The notes: generated by a model not told the origin, from the sequence alone. A DNA stretch of 64,000 nt from Mucilaginibacter sp. PAMB04168 (GCF_039634365.2 NZ_CP155079.2:5208001-5272000); one strand, 5' to 3'; counted from the stretch's first letter, positions 24,557 to 34,367 are shown. Numbers and translations: made by a program.

Positions 24557-24728
24557 AGCAAGATTAGAGCTTAGGCCGGTTTCTTGGCTTGGGTTTAGCT
24601 GTGGTTTACCAGTATTCAGTTCCTGCGACTTTTCCGGGCCATACTTATGCTGTAAAAAGCTTTGATCGAAGTTTCTACCCATTGCGGGAGATCACCGCTT
24701 AAACGCGATTCAGGCAACTGAATATACC
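24557..24728. other. Convergent gap before Shedu
   Basis: 170 bases between two convergent stops. A minus-strand open stretch here (24560-24682) reads MGRNFDQSFLQHKYGPEKSQ and runs into the methyltransferase-like gene; it may be a fragment of a lost gene but I do not call it. Confidence 0.3.
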
Positions 24729-26003
24729 TTATATCTTACCTGTCATGATTTTAAGAAGGCTTTCAATTTTACGATGAAGCTCATCGAAAGTAATGATCTC
24801 AACATCTTTGCAGTTGTTTCGAAACATTTCAAATGCATGCAACTGCTTTTCAGAAAGCGTAGAATGTTTTCCAATGATGATTAATGCTTTTGAGTTAAGT
24901 GTCTGTACATCCTTTGTTTTATAGGCATGGCTATAAAATTCTTTTTGAAAATGGTCTCGCTGATTAAGAACTTGGGAAATACATCCCGTTAATTCTTTTG
25001 AAAGTGCAAACACATCATCGCCCCGGTATGGTTTCTTCTCAACTAGCTCAGTTAAGTGGGTCTTGATTTCTACAAACGATACGTTATCACTTAGCCCGTT
25101 TTTAATTAGAAAATCACTGTATTTTCCGTTTTTGTTCTTATAATCTTTACCGCCGACATAAGCTTCGTCCTGATGTAGGATTACCGGTTGTGCAAAAAGG
25201 GTCGAAAAAACCCAGCTATTCTTCTTGAGAAACGCCTGCCATTTCTTCTCTAGAGTTGGTGTATCACTACTCGCTTTCATCAATGCATCAAACTCTATTA
25301 GTGATGCCTGAATAAACTTATTATCAATTATCTCCTTCGTTTTAATCAGATTGGTTTCCAAAAAGAAATTTGGAAGCAGAGTTAATTTATCAAAAAGATC
25401 TTTAATAGCACTTTTGTCGGAATCGTTAAATTCTGTAAGCGCATTTTGCCACTCAGACAAGGCAGCAGTCAGTGTTCCTGGTACATATCTTTTTTTGGGT
25501 GCAGGAACGATAGCAGGAAACAACTGATTTAACTCGTGTAGTGCAGCACGTTCCTTCTCCTCTTTGTGGCGTCCGTTGATTGCTGAAAATGCATTAAATA
25601 ACTTTTGAAGAGTTGTATCGGAAATAAAGAGCTTTTTGTCTTTTATATCCATATTATCTGAACCACCCTTCGCTATTATAACTTCTGAAAAATTACAATT
25701 AGCGTTTAGATAGCTGATTACTGGGGCTAATACCTTTGTAAACCCATACCCAAAAGTGGAAACCTTGTATACACCCGAAGGCAACTTTTTTTTAAAGCCT
25801 ATATATACAAATTTCTTGATGGTCTTGTATTTATCTTCTCCACGAAATGGCGTCGGGTAATGAACCTCTTTATCCTCTTGCAAATAGATTTCCTTTGATA
25901 TTCGATCGATTTTAAATTCATCGTCTTTAAAGTAGAAAACTTTCTTATTTGTCGTGATTGCTTTTTCGTACTCGAATGCTACGGGAGTAACGGTCTTTGC
26001 CAT
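24729..26003 (-). CDS. sduA: Shedu anti-phage nuclease SduA
   Basis: 424 residues. The C-terminal half is the Shedu (DUF4263) domain: WQAFLKKNSWVFSTLFAQP near residue 255, then the PD-(D/E)xK nuclease core YSDFLIKNG near 295 and VSFVEIKTH near 312, and a Gln-containing helix QVLNQRDHFQKE. The N-terminal ~230 residues are variable in the family and probably sense the invader. Shedu is a single-gene defence system whose product cuts DNA. No partner is needed, but it lies between a methyltransferase-like gene and a NACHT gene in a defence island. Confidence 0.88.
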   Translation of the reverse strand: MAKTVTPVAFEYEKAITTNKKVFYFKDDEFKIDRISKEIYLQEDKEVHYPTPFRGEDKYKTIKKFVYIGFKKKLPSGVYKVSTFGYGFTKVLAPVISYLNANCNFSEVIIAKGGSDNMDIKDKKLFISDTTLQKLFNAFSAINGRHKEEKERAALHELNQLFPAIVPAPKKRYVPGTLTAALSEWQNALTEFNDSDKSAIKDLFDKLTLLPNFFLETNLIKTKEIIDNKFIQASLIEFDALMKASSDTPTLEKKWQAFLKKNSWVFSTLFAQPVILHQDEAYVGGKDYKNKNGKYSDFLIKNGLSDNVSFVEIKTHLTELVEKKPYRGDDVFALSKELTGCISQVLNQRDHFQKEFYSHAYKTKDVQTLNSKALIIIGKHSTLSEKQLHAFEMFRNNCKDVEIITFDELHRKIESLLKIMTGKI

Positions 26004-26298
26004 AGATAAATCGTGATCTTTTATAATAAAACGTAGTCAATTCGCTGCAATGTTTAAAGATACTAACAATGCAGAATAATAAGAGATAACAGCATTATAT
26101 CAGAAGAATAAAATTAACTCATTCACAGCTGTAATCTAATTAAGATAACTTAATGATGAATAACGTTACTATGATAATTATTGCTTTTTTTCAATATGAA
26201 ATTGTAACGCCTTTTGGAAGTGACCCTAAACTATAGTAAAATTTAAGGATTCGATCTCCTTGATTGTTTTGATTTACCATCGACCTGATGAAACAATC
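26004..26298. other. AT-rich gap between Shedu and NACHT genes
   Basis: About 295 bases, very AT-rich, no supported gene. It must hold the Shedu promoter on the minus strand; TACGTTTT near 26025-26036 (minus) is a near match to TAnnTTTG. The last 40 bases before 26298 could end the NACHT transcript, but no stem with a T-run is clear. Confidence 0.35.
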
Positions 26299-28185
26299 TT
26301 AACCATGCGGTTTAATCAGCTGGTAGATATCAAGGTCGATGATTAGTCTTCCAGGAAGGTTATTTCGAACATCTAAAGGGGTGCTCAGATGCTTATGTTC
26401 GAACGTTACCTGAGACGTGAATTCCCTGATCTTTTTATAAAAATTGAAAAATGCTGGAATGGCAATTCTGACATTTGTGGTTTCCATTAGCATCAAAAAT
26501 GTTTCTTTAAATACGGCAGAACCGCTTTCGTTCATCATGAGTATAAAGAATACCAATATAATTGGGTCTTCGTCAAAGTCAGGTCTTTCTTCAATTAGCC
26601 TTGCTAAAAATATATCCCAAAACTCGCTTTTAAATTCACCTTTTTTTCTGAGAAAATAACCAAAATATGAATTAGGCGAGCTACATAGAGATGTTGCTAT
26701 TGCCAGTTCGTTAGGAACACCGTGAATTGTATTTGGATCGGGTATAACTGGCAAAGAAAAGATGTATTTTCCAGTCAAATACTCCTGAAGTGATTTGTGG
26801 GAGAATTGAAATAGATCGTAACCACTTTGTACAATGATGCCGCTATGGCTTTCTATTTCGTTAACCACCTTTTTTGCTTGTGACGCTGGAAGGCTGTGAC
26901 GGCGGTGAATCTTATTATAACATCGTCGTAGCTCATCGCTTGAAAAATCGTTTGCTCGGAACTCAACCGTAAGGCAATAAGCTAGGTGGGCCAAAAATTC
27001 TTTCTTTTTTTCAATGTAAAACTCGGCGTAATTCGAATACCTTACGATTCCTCGTTCTTCATCCCAAAGTTCCAGTAGTAACTGAATGACTAGGTCGTAT
27101 ACATACCGTGGTTTTGCAGGGATACTTTTACGACGCTCATAAATCGCGCACAGGTGCGAGAGAGTCAACGGGCGTAATGTCGTATCATAATATGGGGACG
27201 TTTTAATTTTGGTGAAAAGGTCTTCTGCTTCTTTCCTTTTGTTCAGCCAATTACTAATTAATTTTTTAATCTGTGAATCGTTTAGTGGACAAATCTCGAG
27301 CGTTTTGGTGTTCGTTAATTTAATTTTGAAATCACCGCTCCTTGTGGTAAGAATGAATTTTGACCCATTAAGTGATAATGCCAGTGACTCAAAGTCACGT
27401 TCTATTGTATGTTTGAGTTCTGGATAAGGTATCTCGTCAAAACCGTCGAAGATTAACAGCATATTCGCCTGTTGTAAAAACTCGAGAATCGTTAGTTTGA
27501 CCAATTGATTGTACTCATTGTAGAATTTACCTTGCACATGTTTTTCAGGGAAGCTTACTACAATTCCGAATGCGTTCAACAATAGCGCATAGAGATTGCA
27601 TTGACTAAAGTTATTATCGAAGGCAGTGTAAAGATCAAGGTCTCGAAAACGGATTACGAACGGGCAGGTAAACGCAAGCTTTAGTTTCTCTGAGAACATG
27701 GTCCGACATATGTTCTTCATTAGCGTCGTTTTACCGGCTCCGGGACCGCCGTAGATCAGCACATTTTCTTCAAGTTCTTCGAGTAACTTGGAGCTTTTCA
27801 TAACTGCCACCTTCTCATCACTGTAGTATCGGGTCTTCAGTGGACTGAGGTACAAATCGATATCGACGAAAAGTTTAGCAAGCTCTTTAGACTTTGTAGC
27901 GAGGTTGAAACTAATGTCTTTGCTCCAAGTTTCATTGATCTTTAAGTTTAGTGCGATCTGTTTCAGTATCACGTCTGCTGATATAGACAGGTCGATATTG
28001 CTCAGAAAGGTTTCATATTCCTGTTTTTTTAATTCCTTTTTTGCTTTCTCGTCAACTCTTTCCAGCGTTTTTGAAAACAGGTATTTTACTGTTCCTACTG
28101 CTTTATCAAGAATTTTTTCGGCGAAATAGCCTGCCGTTATATTTGTATAATCTAACTGATCTACTATTTTTAAGACATCCTTCAT
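26299..28185 (-). CDS. NACHT NTPase, likely anti-phage (bNACHT)
   Basis: 628 residues from the ATG at 28185 (a TTG three codons earlier is less likely). Residues 1-130 are helical, with no effector domain I recognise. The NACHT module has Walker A VLIYGGPGAGKTTLMKN near 147, Walker B MLLIFDGFDEIPYPE near 243, the sensor-like FILTTRSGDF, and a winged-helix/HEAT-like tail with FQFSHKSLQEYLTGKYIF, a signature of NACHT proteins. Bacterial NACHT proteins with this plan defend against phages. Between Shedu and Hachiman, that role is likely. Confidence 0.85.
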   Translation of the reverse strand: MKDVLKIVDQLDYTNITAGYFAEKILDKAVGTVKYLFSKTLERVDEKAKKELKKQEYETFLSNIDLSISADVILKQIALNLKINETWSKDISFNLATKSKELAKLFVDIDLYLSPLKTRYYSDEKVAVMKSSKLLEELEENVLIYGGPGAGKTTLMKNICRTMFSEKLKLAFTCPFVIRFRDLDLYTAFDNNFSQCNLYALLLNAFGIVVSFPEKHVQGKFYNEYNQLVKLTILEFLQQANMLLIFDGFDEIPYPELKHTIERDFESLALSLNGSKFILTTRSGDFKIKLTNTKTLEICPLNDSQIKKLISNWLNKRKEAEDLFTKIKTSPYYDTTLRPLTLSHLCAIYERRKSIPAKPRYVYDLVIQLLLELWDEERGIVRYSNYAEFYIEKKKEFLAHLAYCLTVEFRANDFSSDELRRCYNKIHRRHSLPASQAKKVVNEIESHSGIIVQSGYDLFQFSHKSLQEYLTGKYIFSLPVIPDPNTIHGVPNELAIATSLCSSPNSYFGYFLRKKGEFKSEFWDIFLARLIEERPDFDEDPIILVFFILMMNESGSAVFKETFLMLMETTNVRIAIPAFFNFYKKIREFTSQVTFEHKHLSTPLDVRNNLPGRLIIDLDIYQLIKPHG

Positions 28186-28219
28186 TGTGATCAACGTTAA
28201 TCCACTAATGTAATATTTG

Positions 28220-28227
28220 CAAATTTA
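28220..28227 (-). promoter_or_regulatory. -7 box TAAATTTG of the NACHT gene
   Basis: The minus strand reads TAAATTTG, an exact TAnnTTTG match, 35 nt before the ATG at 28185. Confidence 0.5.
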
Positions 28228-28505
28228 TTTTTTAGCGCTGACGTATCTTAATGGTAGTCCAACAGGTATTTAATTACTCGAGACAAATATTTCTGACTTA
28301 AATTTTAGGCATTTCCAATTCTATCTTGTATAAAGAGTGTGGAGACCTTGGCAATAATAAACGTTATTTTCATAAGCTGTCAACTAACTTTCCAAATGGC
28401 ATTTAGTTCTATTTGTCATCTACTATTGTTCAGGCCATTGTATTGATAGCTGGTTTTGCTTACATTAGATAATTATAATTAATTCTCTATTCCTTATCTA
28501 TATTT
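28228..28505. other. Divergent promoter region, NACHT and Hachiman
   Basis: AT-rich, ~280 bases, no supported gene. It separates the two divergent defence units; promoter of hamA not certain (TATATTTA ends at its ATG). Confidence 0.4.
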
Positions 28506-29189
28506 ATGAGCGGTTACACCATTGTTGACCACATACAAATTGAAAATCATATTAGCTTTTTCAGAATTGACCCCATCGATATAAGCCTGACTCTTAAAAA
28601 TATTCTGGTTTCTTTTAATGACCTCTCTTGGATAAGTCAATTTGATGACGAATACCAGCGGGCTTCTTACCAAGTTAGAGCACAAAAAACGGCGGACCAT
28701 ATCGCTAATTTCATTATTAAAGCGAACGCCGATAAGATTACCAGTAGTTCGGCTGAATATGTAGTATCTGAATTGGCTAGGCAAACTATTGTTGAAAAGC
28801 TAAATTATTTAGATATTCCGCTTGCTGAATTATTTAAGAGGAATATTCTCTTAAATCCAGGGTTCGATTTTTATACCCGAAATCTAAATGAGATTTTACT
28901 ATTTGGCGAAGCGAAGTATGTTGCAAGACAAAGCGCCTTTGGGAAGTCGCTAGAACAAATCATCCGGTTCTCAAATCAACAACAGGATATCGCGGATTTA
29001 AACGACATTAAAGATTTCTTTTGCAAAAATTCCATGAACAACTGTGTAAAAGGGCACAAAGGGTATATTGCTGCATTTTCGGCAAAGGCGACGCCAACTA
29101 ATCAACTCATTAAGAGCATTCAGCGCAACAAGCATTTTGTTGATGCGAGTAAGTACAAAGAATTGATTTGTGTAGCAGTTAACTTATGA
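28506..29189 (+). CDS. hamA: Hachiman nuclease HamA
   Basis: 227 residues, DUF1837 family. The centre reads NLNEILLFGEAKYVARQSAF near residue 127, with GEAKY as the ExK half of a PD-(D/E)xK nuclease core. HamA is the effector of Hachiman; with HamB it forms a nuclease-helicase complex that destroys DNA after sensing phage or damaged DNA. It overlaps hamB by ATGA, the standard arrangement. Length is near the family norm. Confidence 0.85.
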   Translation: MSGYTIVDHIQIENHISFFRIDPIDISLTLKNILVSFNDLSWISQFDDEYQRASYQVRAQKTADHIANFIIKANADKITSSSAEYVVSELARQTIVEKLNYLDIPLAELFKRNILLNPGFDFYTRNLNEILLFGEAKYVARQSAFGKSLEQIIRFSNQQQDIADLNDIKDFFCKNSMNNCVKGHKGYIAAFSAKATPTNQLIKSIQRNKHFVDASKYKELICVAVNL

Positions 29190-31492
29190 AGAACGTTATC
29201 AAAAATATTACCGAAGGCCAAAACACGGCAAATATATTCAAATATGTCATGGCGAATCTGTACATGAAAGGTCCAACTTCAACTACAGATCTGGAAATAC
29301 TATCCTACTTGGCACTTTATCGAGCCGAAGAATTTGAGCAGCACAAAATCCCGGTCTTAAATTATATGGCGGTTTTCTATAAACCTACAACGCGAGATAC
29401 GCTCGCCGAAGTCGTTTTTACCCAATATCGCCAATACATCCGGGAAACATATAGTTATACACTAACCCCTGTGCAGGCCGATATTATCAAGGGTATTAAT
29501 GGTAATACTTGTTTTAGCTTTTCCGCCCCTACTAGCACAGGCAAGTCTTTTGTATTCAGAAAGCAAATTCAGGAGAGTCAAAACGACGTTGTAGTTGTTG
29601 TGCCTTCAAGAGCCTTGATTAATGAATATTACTTGGAGCTATCTGACCAAATTAAAGATCAATCGGTCAACATCTTAACATTTGTCGACAAAATAAACAC
29701 CAGATATGCTAAGCGAAGCATTTTTATCGTCACGCCAGAACGCTGCCGAGAATTATTTAAACAACGTGAGCTGTTTGAAGTTGATTTGTTTTTATTTGAC
29801 GAGGCTCAATTAAGCGATGAAGATTCTAAAAGGGGGTTGTATTTTGACAGTATTGTCCGCCGATGTCAGAAAGCCTACCCAAAGGCCAAATTCATTTTTG
29901 CACACCCTTTTGTACAAAATCCCGAATCTCAGATACAGAAGAATCATTTTGAACAACAGACTGCTAAAGCAAAGCAGTACATTCAGAAAAATGTTGGACA
30001 GCTTTTTTTATGTCAAAACCCGGACGGGCAATTTTCGCACTTCGGCATTGACCCAAGGATAATGGGCCATAAGAAAATACCTTCCGGATTTGACCCGCTA
30101 TCAGCAACTATTCAAAAAGGCGGCACAGTGTTGATCTATACATCTAAGCAAAAAATCTATGACGGAAAATTTCTAGATAAATTTGCCAAATACGTGGCGC
30201 TATGCGATTACTTACCTTTTGAAACGATTGCCCCATACCTAAGCCAACTCAAAGAATATACAGGCGGTGACATCGAACGCAACGCTGCCCATTATTCATT
30301 GCTATTAGACTTACTTCGCAAAGGTATTGTCATCCATCATGGGTCACTCCCTCTGCATACAAGGCTGATCATTGAACAATTTACCAAAGCTGGCCATTGT
30401 CGCATCTGTTTCGCAACATCTACACTTGAGCAAGGCATAAATATGCCATTTGATGTTGTTTATCTTGATCGTTTAGAAGGTAGTAAGCCATTAGCGGTTA
30501 AAAACCTTATTGGAAGGGCCGGCCGGTCAACGAGAGAATTGAAATTTGATTATGGATATGTAATTGTCAATAGTCCGCAACGTATTCCTACGTTCAGAAA
30601 AATTATGACCAGTGATGAGATACTCGACAACGTGTCATCACTCGAAAAAACAGATTTGCAGGATGATGATTACAATGACTTTAGGGAAGCTATTCTTAAT
30701 GGGACTTATTCGGATGAATTTAATCTTACCGAGAAGGACCTCGAAAAGCTCAGTACCGACAGTATTGATGGCATCATTGAACAAATTTTAAATTCAGTGT
30801 TTGAAGATGGCCAACTAATCTCCTTTAAGAAAATCACCGACGACCTTGATGCGAAGTTGTTGTTGTATGCATATTTTAGGAACTTATACATGCTTTATCT
30901 CAGCAGATCCCTTAGTGATGGCGAAGCCCGCGTTTTAGATACTGCAGTTAAAATTATGCTATGGCGAGTGTATGGCCGTAACTTTAAAAATATCTGCTGG
31001 TACAGGTATTCCCATGCAAGTAGAGCCCACGATAGGGCCCAGCTGGAAACCTCCCCTCAGTTACTTGATCAGTTGCCTGCAGCATTCATTACTGGATACA
31101 AAGAGATTCCTGATAAGGAATTGAGAATGTTCAGTCTGTTTCCATTAGGGACAAAAGCTATAGATGTTTCTTACGATCTTATCATGTACGACACCTATGA
31201 TTATATAGATAAACTGATCGGATTTAAATTGAGCGATATTTTCTACGCTGCTTTTTGGAGATATTCGGAAAAATATCAGGATGACCGTGCGAGGAAATTA
31301 GCTTTATATGTGAGATACGGAACGGAAAGTGACAGAGATATATGGATGCTCCGGTATGGAATGTCCTTTGAGGATATAGAAGTTCTTGACCAGCACATTG
31401 TATCAATAGATGCAGAACAGATTATATTCCGGGATTCTATCTCTACCGTACCAGATGGACAACGTGCATCTATCAGGAGATTCATCAGATAA
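29186..31492 (+). CDS. hamB: Hachiman helicase HamB
   Basis: 768 residues, superfamily 2 helicase. Motif I SFSAPTSTGKSFVFR near residue 113, motif II DLFLFDEAQLSDED near 203, and second-domain motifs including CFATSTLEQGINMPFD near 412 and LIGRAGRSTRE near 439. The C-terminal ~270 residues are helical. It loads with HamA and moves on DNA. Some text-book sizes of HamB are larger, but all motor motifs are present. Confidence 0.88.
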   Translation: MKNVIKNITEGQNTANIFKYVMANLYMKGPTSTTDLEILSYLALYRAEEFEQHKIPVLNYMAVFYKPTTRDTLAEVVFTQYRQYIRETYSYTLTPVQADIIKGINGNTCFSFSAPTSTGKSFVFRKQIQESQNDVVVVVPSRALINEYYLELSDQIKDQSVNILTFVDKINTRYAKRSIFIVTPERCRELFKQRELFEVDLFLFDEAQLSDEDSKRGLYFDSIVRRCQKAYPKAKFIFAHPFVQNPESQIQKNHFEQQTAKAKQYIQKNVGQLFLCQNPDGQFSHFGIDPRIMGHKKIPSGFDPLSATIQKGGTVLIYTSKQKIYDGKFLDKFAKYVALCDYLPFETIAPYLSQLKEYTGGDIERNAAHYSLLLDLLRKGIVIHHGSLPLHTRLIIEQFTKAGHCRICFATSTLEQGINMPFDVVYLDRLEGSKPLAVKNLIGRAGRSTRELKFDYGYVIVNSPQRIPTFRKIMTSDEILDNVSSLEKTDLQDDDYNDFREAILNGTYSDEFNLTEKDLEKLSTDSIDGIIEQILNSVFEDGQLISFKKITDDLDAKLLLYAYFRNLYMLYLSRSLSDGEARVLDTAVKIMLWRVYGRNFKNICWYRYSHASRAHDRAQLETSPQLLDQLPAAFITGYKEIPDKELRMFSLFPLGTKAIDVSYDLIMYDTYDYIDKLIGFKLSDIFYAAFWRYSEKYQDDRARKLALYVRYGTESDRDIWMLRYGMSFEDIEVLDQHIVSIDAEQIIFRDSISTVPDGQRASIRRFIR

Positions 31493-31581
31493 TAATTTTT
31501 GCGTGTCTAAGCAATCAAAAGCGATTAAATCAGTTGAAAGAAATAATCGCCATTTATACTGTGGATATCGAAGGGCCTTAA

Positions 31582-32547
31582 CTAATGTGAAGAGATTCCT
31601 GTCGACTTTTGAAGCAGCACAAATGTAGTCAGCATCCGTTTCCAAAAATCTGTGATTAATTCGGGAAGACACTCATTTAATTTAATACCCTTGCTAAAAA
31701 AGCGTTTGCGACTTTTTATTGAATCGATAAAACCATTGGTATGGTCTGGCAGGAAAATATACTTTTCGACCATCTTGTTGTCCTTAAATAATTGAAACAC
31801 TTTAGGGGTATTCTCAAACGAACCATCATGTATGATTTCATTGCGAAGTGTTTGGATTAGCCTCATATTAGGACATTCTTCGAATATAGTACCCTGTGCT
31901 TTTTTGAATGAAAGACGATTGGCATCACCTACCAAAATACCCGACGACTGCAACCTATCATATTTTTTGTAAACCACCTTCAAGTGTTCCAATTCATAAC
32001 ATATTTTTGCCACATAGTCCATCTGACTGTAAAGTGATATGAATAAATAGTTCACATAACTGAATATACGGGTCACGATGAGCCCTGAAGCATGCATTTC
32101 CATATTGGGTTCCAACGGATCCTTCGCTAATATAAAGGAATTGTTATTCAGTTCCTTATAGAATTGACCAAGCAATGATTTCACCTCAACATTGGCATTC
32201 TGTAATGACCCGATTAATGCGCTGACATCATTATAATACATCGCTTTTAAAGTCGCCTCGTCAGCCTGGCGTATATAAGGTTCAATCTCAGCCTTAGAAA
32301 CAGAAAGATCTGAATCAATACCTACTTGCGTAACCCAAGGCGGAACAAAGGCTAACTGATCGTAATATTTTTGAACGCTACCGAATAATTTGGCTTGAAC
32401 GCCAAATCGTAAAGTATGTGCCATGGCCTCAATGTGATGCGTTAGATCACCTTCGCTCATTATAAAATCAAGCGGTCCTTCAGCCATCCAAAACTTATTT
32501 ACGGGCTGTAGCTCTGTCGGAATTCCGTTTATGTTGTAGTAAATCAA
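31582..32547 (-). CDS. HEPN-motif protein of unknown function
   Basis: 321 helical residues. Near residue 236 is RLIQTLRNEIIHDGS, the R-x4-H motif of HEPN ribonucleases, set at the start of a helix as in that superfamily. The rest matches nothing I know. It is convergent with hamB and lies at the end of the defence island, so an RNase acting in abortive infection is possible, but it could also be a non-catalytic HEPN protein. Confidence 0.6.
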   Translation of the reverse strand: MIYYNINGIPTELQPVNKFWMAEGPLDFIMSEGDLTHHIEAMAHTLRFGVQAKLFGSVQKYYDQLAFVPPWVTQVGIDSDLSVSKAEIEPYIRQADEATLKAMYYNDVSALIGSLQNANVEVKSLLGQFYKELNNNSFILAKDPLEPNMEMHASGLIVTRIFSYVNYLFISLYSQMDYVAKICYELEHLKVVYKKYDRLQSSGILVGDANRLSFKKAQGTIFEECPNMRLIQTLRNEIIHDGSFENTPKVFQLFKDNKMVEKYIFLPDHTNGFIDSIKSRKRFFSKGIKLNECLPELITDFWKRMLTTFVLLQKSTGISSH

Positions 32548-32745
32548 TGATTAAATGTTAAGTATTTTTATATCTCGTTAACTGTTGCATTCGGCTGTCA
32601 CTAGTTAATTATGTTCTTTGCCGGCGCGACTCCTTCGTTTAATAATTTTTAATATCCCACAAATAAGCTTTAGAGTCTCTGGTAAGAGAATGAATACCTA
32701 TGACTAACACAATCTAGCTCGTAGATATCCATTGTACTATAAGGA

Positions 32746-33987
32746 TCAAGCGGATGCTTCCTGCCAATCAAATTTATCCCTCAGTTTCAGCATATCTCTT
32801 CCTATCTTCTTTTCCTGAACACGTGCATAGATCTGCGTAGTCGTAATTTTCGTGTGCCCGAGCATTTTACTGACAGTTTCGATAGGTATATCATTTCCGA
32901 GCGTTACGGTAGTCGCAAATGTGTGCCTAGCAATGTGAGTTGTCAGGTTCTTGTCTATTCCACAAAGGTCCGCTATCTCTTTGAGGTACGCATTCATTTT
33001 TTGGTTGCTTTTTATAGGTAATATCCTATTATTTATTAAGCACAACTCATGACCTTTATATTTATTGATGATCGCTATGGCTTGTGGAAGCAGTGGCACA
33101 TTAGCAATGATAGATGTTTTAGTTCTTCTGGTTTCTATCCAGGCTTCTCCATCAGCTCTGATAACTACGTTTTCCAGCGATAACTTTTGAGCATCAATAA
33201 AAGCATATCCGGTGTAGCAGCTAAAGAGAAAACAATCACGTACTTCTTCCAAGCGCTTGAACTTAAAATCTTTTAAAGCAAGGGCTTTCAATTCATTCTC
33301 AGTTAAGTGAGTACGTATGACTTTTTTCGTCGTGCATTTGAAACCTGCAAAAGGACTATGGTTGATTAAACGATGGTTAACAGCAATTGTCGCGATCCTT
33401 TTAAGCCTTTTAATATAGCTCATAGCTGTATTATGGTCGATGCCTTCCTTGACTTTTAAGAACTTTTCGAAGCCTGCTATAAATGAATAATCCAGTTCAT
33501 CTAAGGCGATATCTTTCTTGCTATATTTTGTATATATAAAGTCGGAAACTTTGCCTCTGATGGTCTTGTATTTCGTCAGGGTACCTTTCACATAATCTTT
33601 GCCAATCAGACTTTCCACTTCACTATTATGTTGATCGAATACGCCAAGTAGCGTGTGGGTTAGTTCAAGCACTTCTTTCCTATTATATTTATCTTTGATG
33701 TCCTCTGCAGAAAATACTTTGGCCAAACTTTTAAAGTGCTGATAAATATCGAAAAGCTCGTTATTCACATCATTTATGTACTTGTTGATCCTACGGACTT
33801 CCTCCCCGTTGCCGATCATGAAGCCACTCTTAGCATCCCACTTTTTGGCATTGAGCTTTTTCTTTAACGAGATCTCTGCTCTTCTTCCCTCAACAGTAAC
33901 CCTGGCGTATAATGGTATAAGGCCTTTTGCATCTGCTTTTGATTTGTTTGTCCAGAAAAGGACTGAAAAACTGCTGGAATTTCTCAT
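32746..33987 (-). CDS. Tyrosine recombinase next to tRNA-Asp
   Basis: 413 residues, complete. N-terminal arm-binding domain (SFSVLFWTNKSKADAKGLIP), SAM-like core-binding domain, catalytic domain with HIARHTFATTVTLG and GHTKITTTQIYARV containing the nucleophilic Tyr. It resembles Bacteroidota integrases and is only moderately similar to the recombinase at 15116. It sits 240 nt from tRNA-Asp, the probable target, with GTAACCG repeats between. Confidence 0.9.
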   Translation of the reverse strand: MRNSSSFSVLFWTNKSKADAKGLIPLYARVTVEGRRAEISLKKKLNAKKWDAKSGFMIGNGEEVRRINKYINDVNNELFDIYQHFKSLAKVFSAEDIKDKYNRKEVLELTHTLLGVFDQHNSEVESLIGKDYVKGTLTKYKTIRGKVSDFIYTKYSKKDIALDELDYSFIAGFEKFLKVKEGIDHNTAMSYIKRLKRIATIAVNHRLINHSPFAGFKCTTKKVIRTHLTENELKALALKDFKFKRLEEVRDCFLFSCYTGYAFIDAQKLSLENVVIRADGEAWIETRRTKTSIIANVPLLPQAIAIINKYKGHELCLINNRILPIKSNQKMNAYLKEIADLCGIDKNLTTHIARHTFATTVTLGNDIPIETVSKMLGHTKITTTQIYARVQEKKIGRDMLKLRDKFDWQEASA

Positions 33988-34004
33988 GATTTCATTCTTT
34001 TTAA

Positions 34005-34129
34005 GTAACCGAATTAATATGTTTTGAACTGTTTTAATTTGCTTTGCAACTCATTCAAAATCAATAGATTATAATCTTATTCGGTTACCTAAAATAAGGA
34101 TTCGAAACAGGTAACCGAACAGGTAACCG
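34005..34129. repeat. Four GTAACCG sites beside the recombinase
   Basis: GTAACCGAATT at 34005-34015, the inverted TTCGGTTACC at 34080-34089, GGTAACCGAA at 34110-34119 and GGTAACCG at 34122-34129. Spacing and mixed orientation suit arm-type sites of the integrase or a recombination factor. Confidence 0.5.
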
Positions 34130-34171
34130 TGGAATCCATTTTCTTTGGTATGAAACGGGCGCTTATGGCAT

Positions 34172-34204
34172 AAAAAAAGCGCCTAAATCATTGATTTAAG
34201 CGCT
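34172..34204 (-). terminator. Terminator of tRNA-Asp
   Basis: On the minus strand AGCGCTTAAATCA and TGATTTAGGCGCT pair (one mismatch) and a run of seven T follows. It lies 27 nt after the tRNA 3' end. On the plus strand it lacks a T-run. Confidence 0.75.
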
Positions 34205-34230
34205 TCCGGTGGGTTTTATTACCCTTTTTG

Positions 34231-34304
34231 CGGAATGGACGGGACTCGAACCCGCGACCCCATGCGTGACAGGCATGTATTCTAACCAGCTGAACTACCA
34301 CTCC
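34231..34304 (-). tRNA. tRNA-Asp(GTC)
   Basis: The minus strand folds as a tRNA: acceptor GGAGTGG with CCATTCC (one G-T pair), D-arm TTCAGCTGG, anticodon loop CCTGTCACG with GTC, and T-arm GGGTTCGAGTCCC. CCA is not encoded. It borders the island, with a tyrosine recombinase beyond its 3' end. Confidence 0.92.
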
Positions 34305-34367
34305 TCCCGTTTGGGAATGCAAATATAGATATCAAATTTACAATCCCAAAATATTTTTGAAAAAAAA

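Noticed and set aside
24560..24682. Minus-strand short ORF starting MGRNFDQSF
   Set aside because: It continues antisense into the methyltransferase-like gene and its only argument is a vague likeness to orphan fragments.
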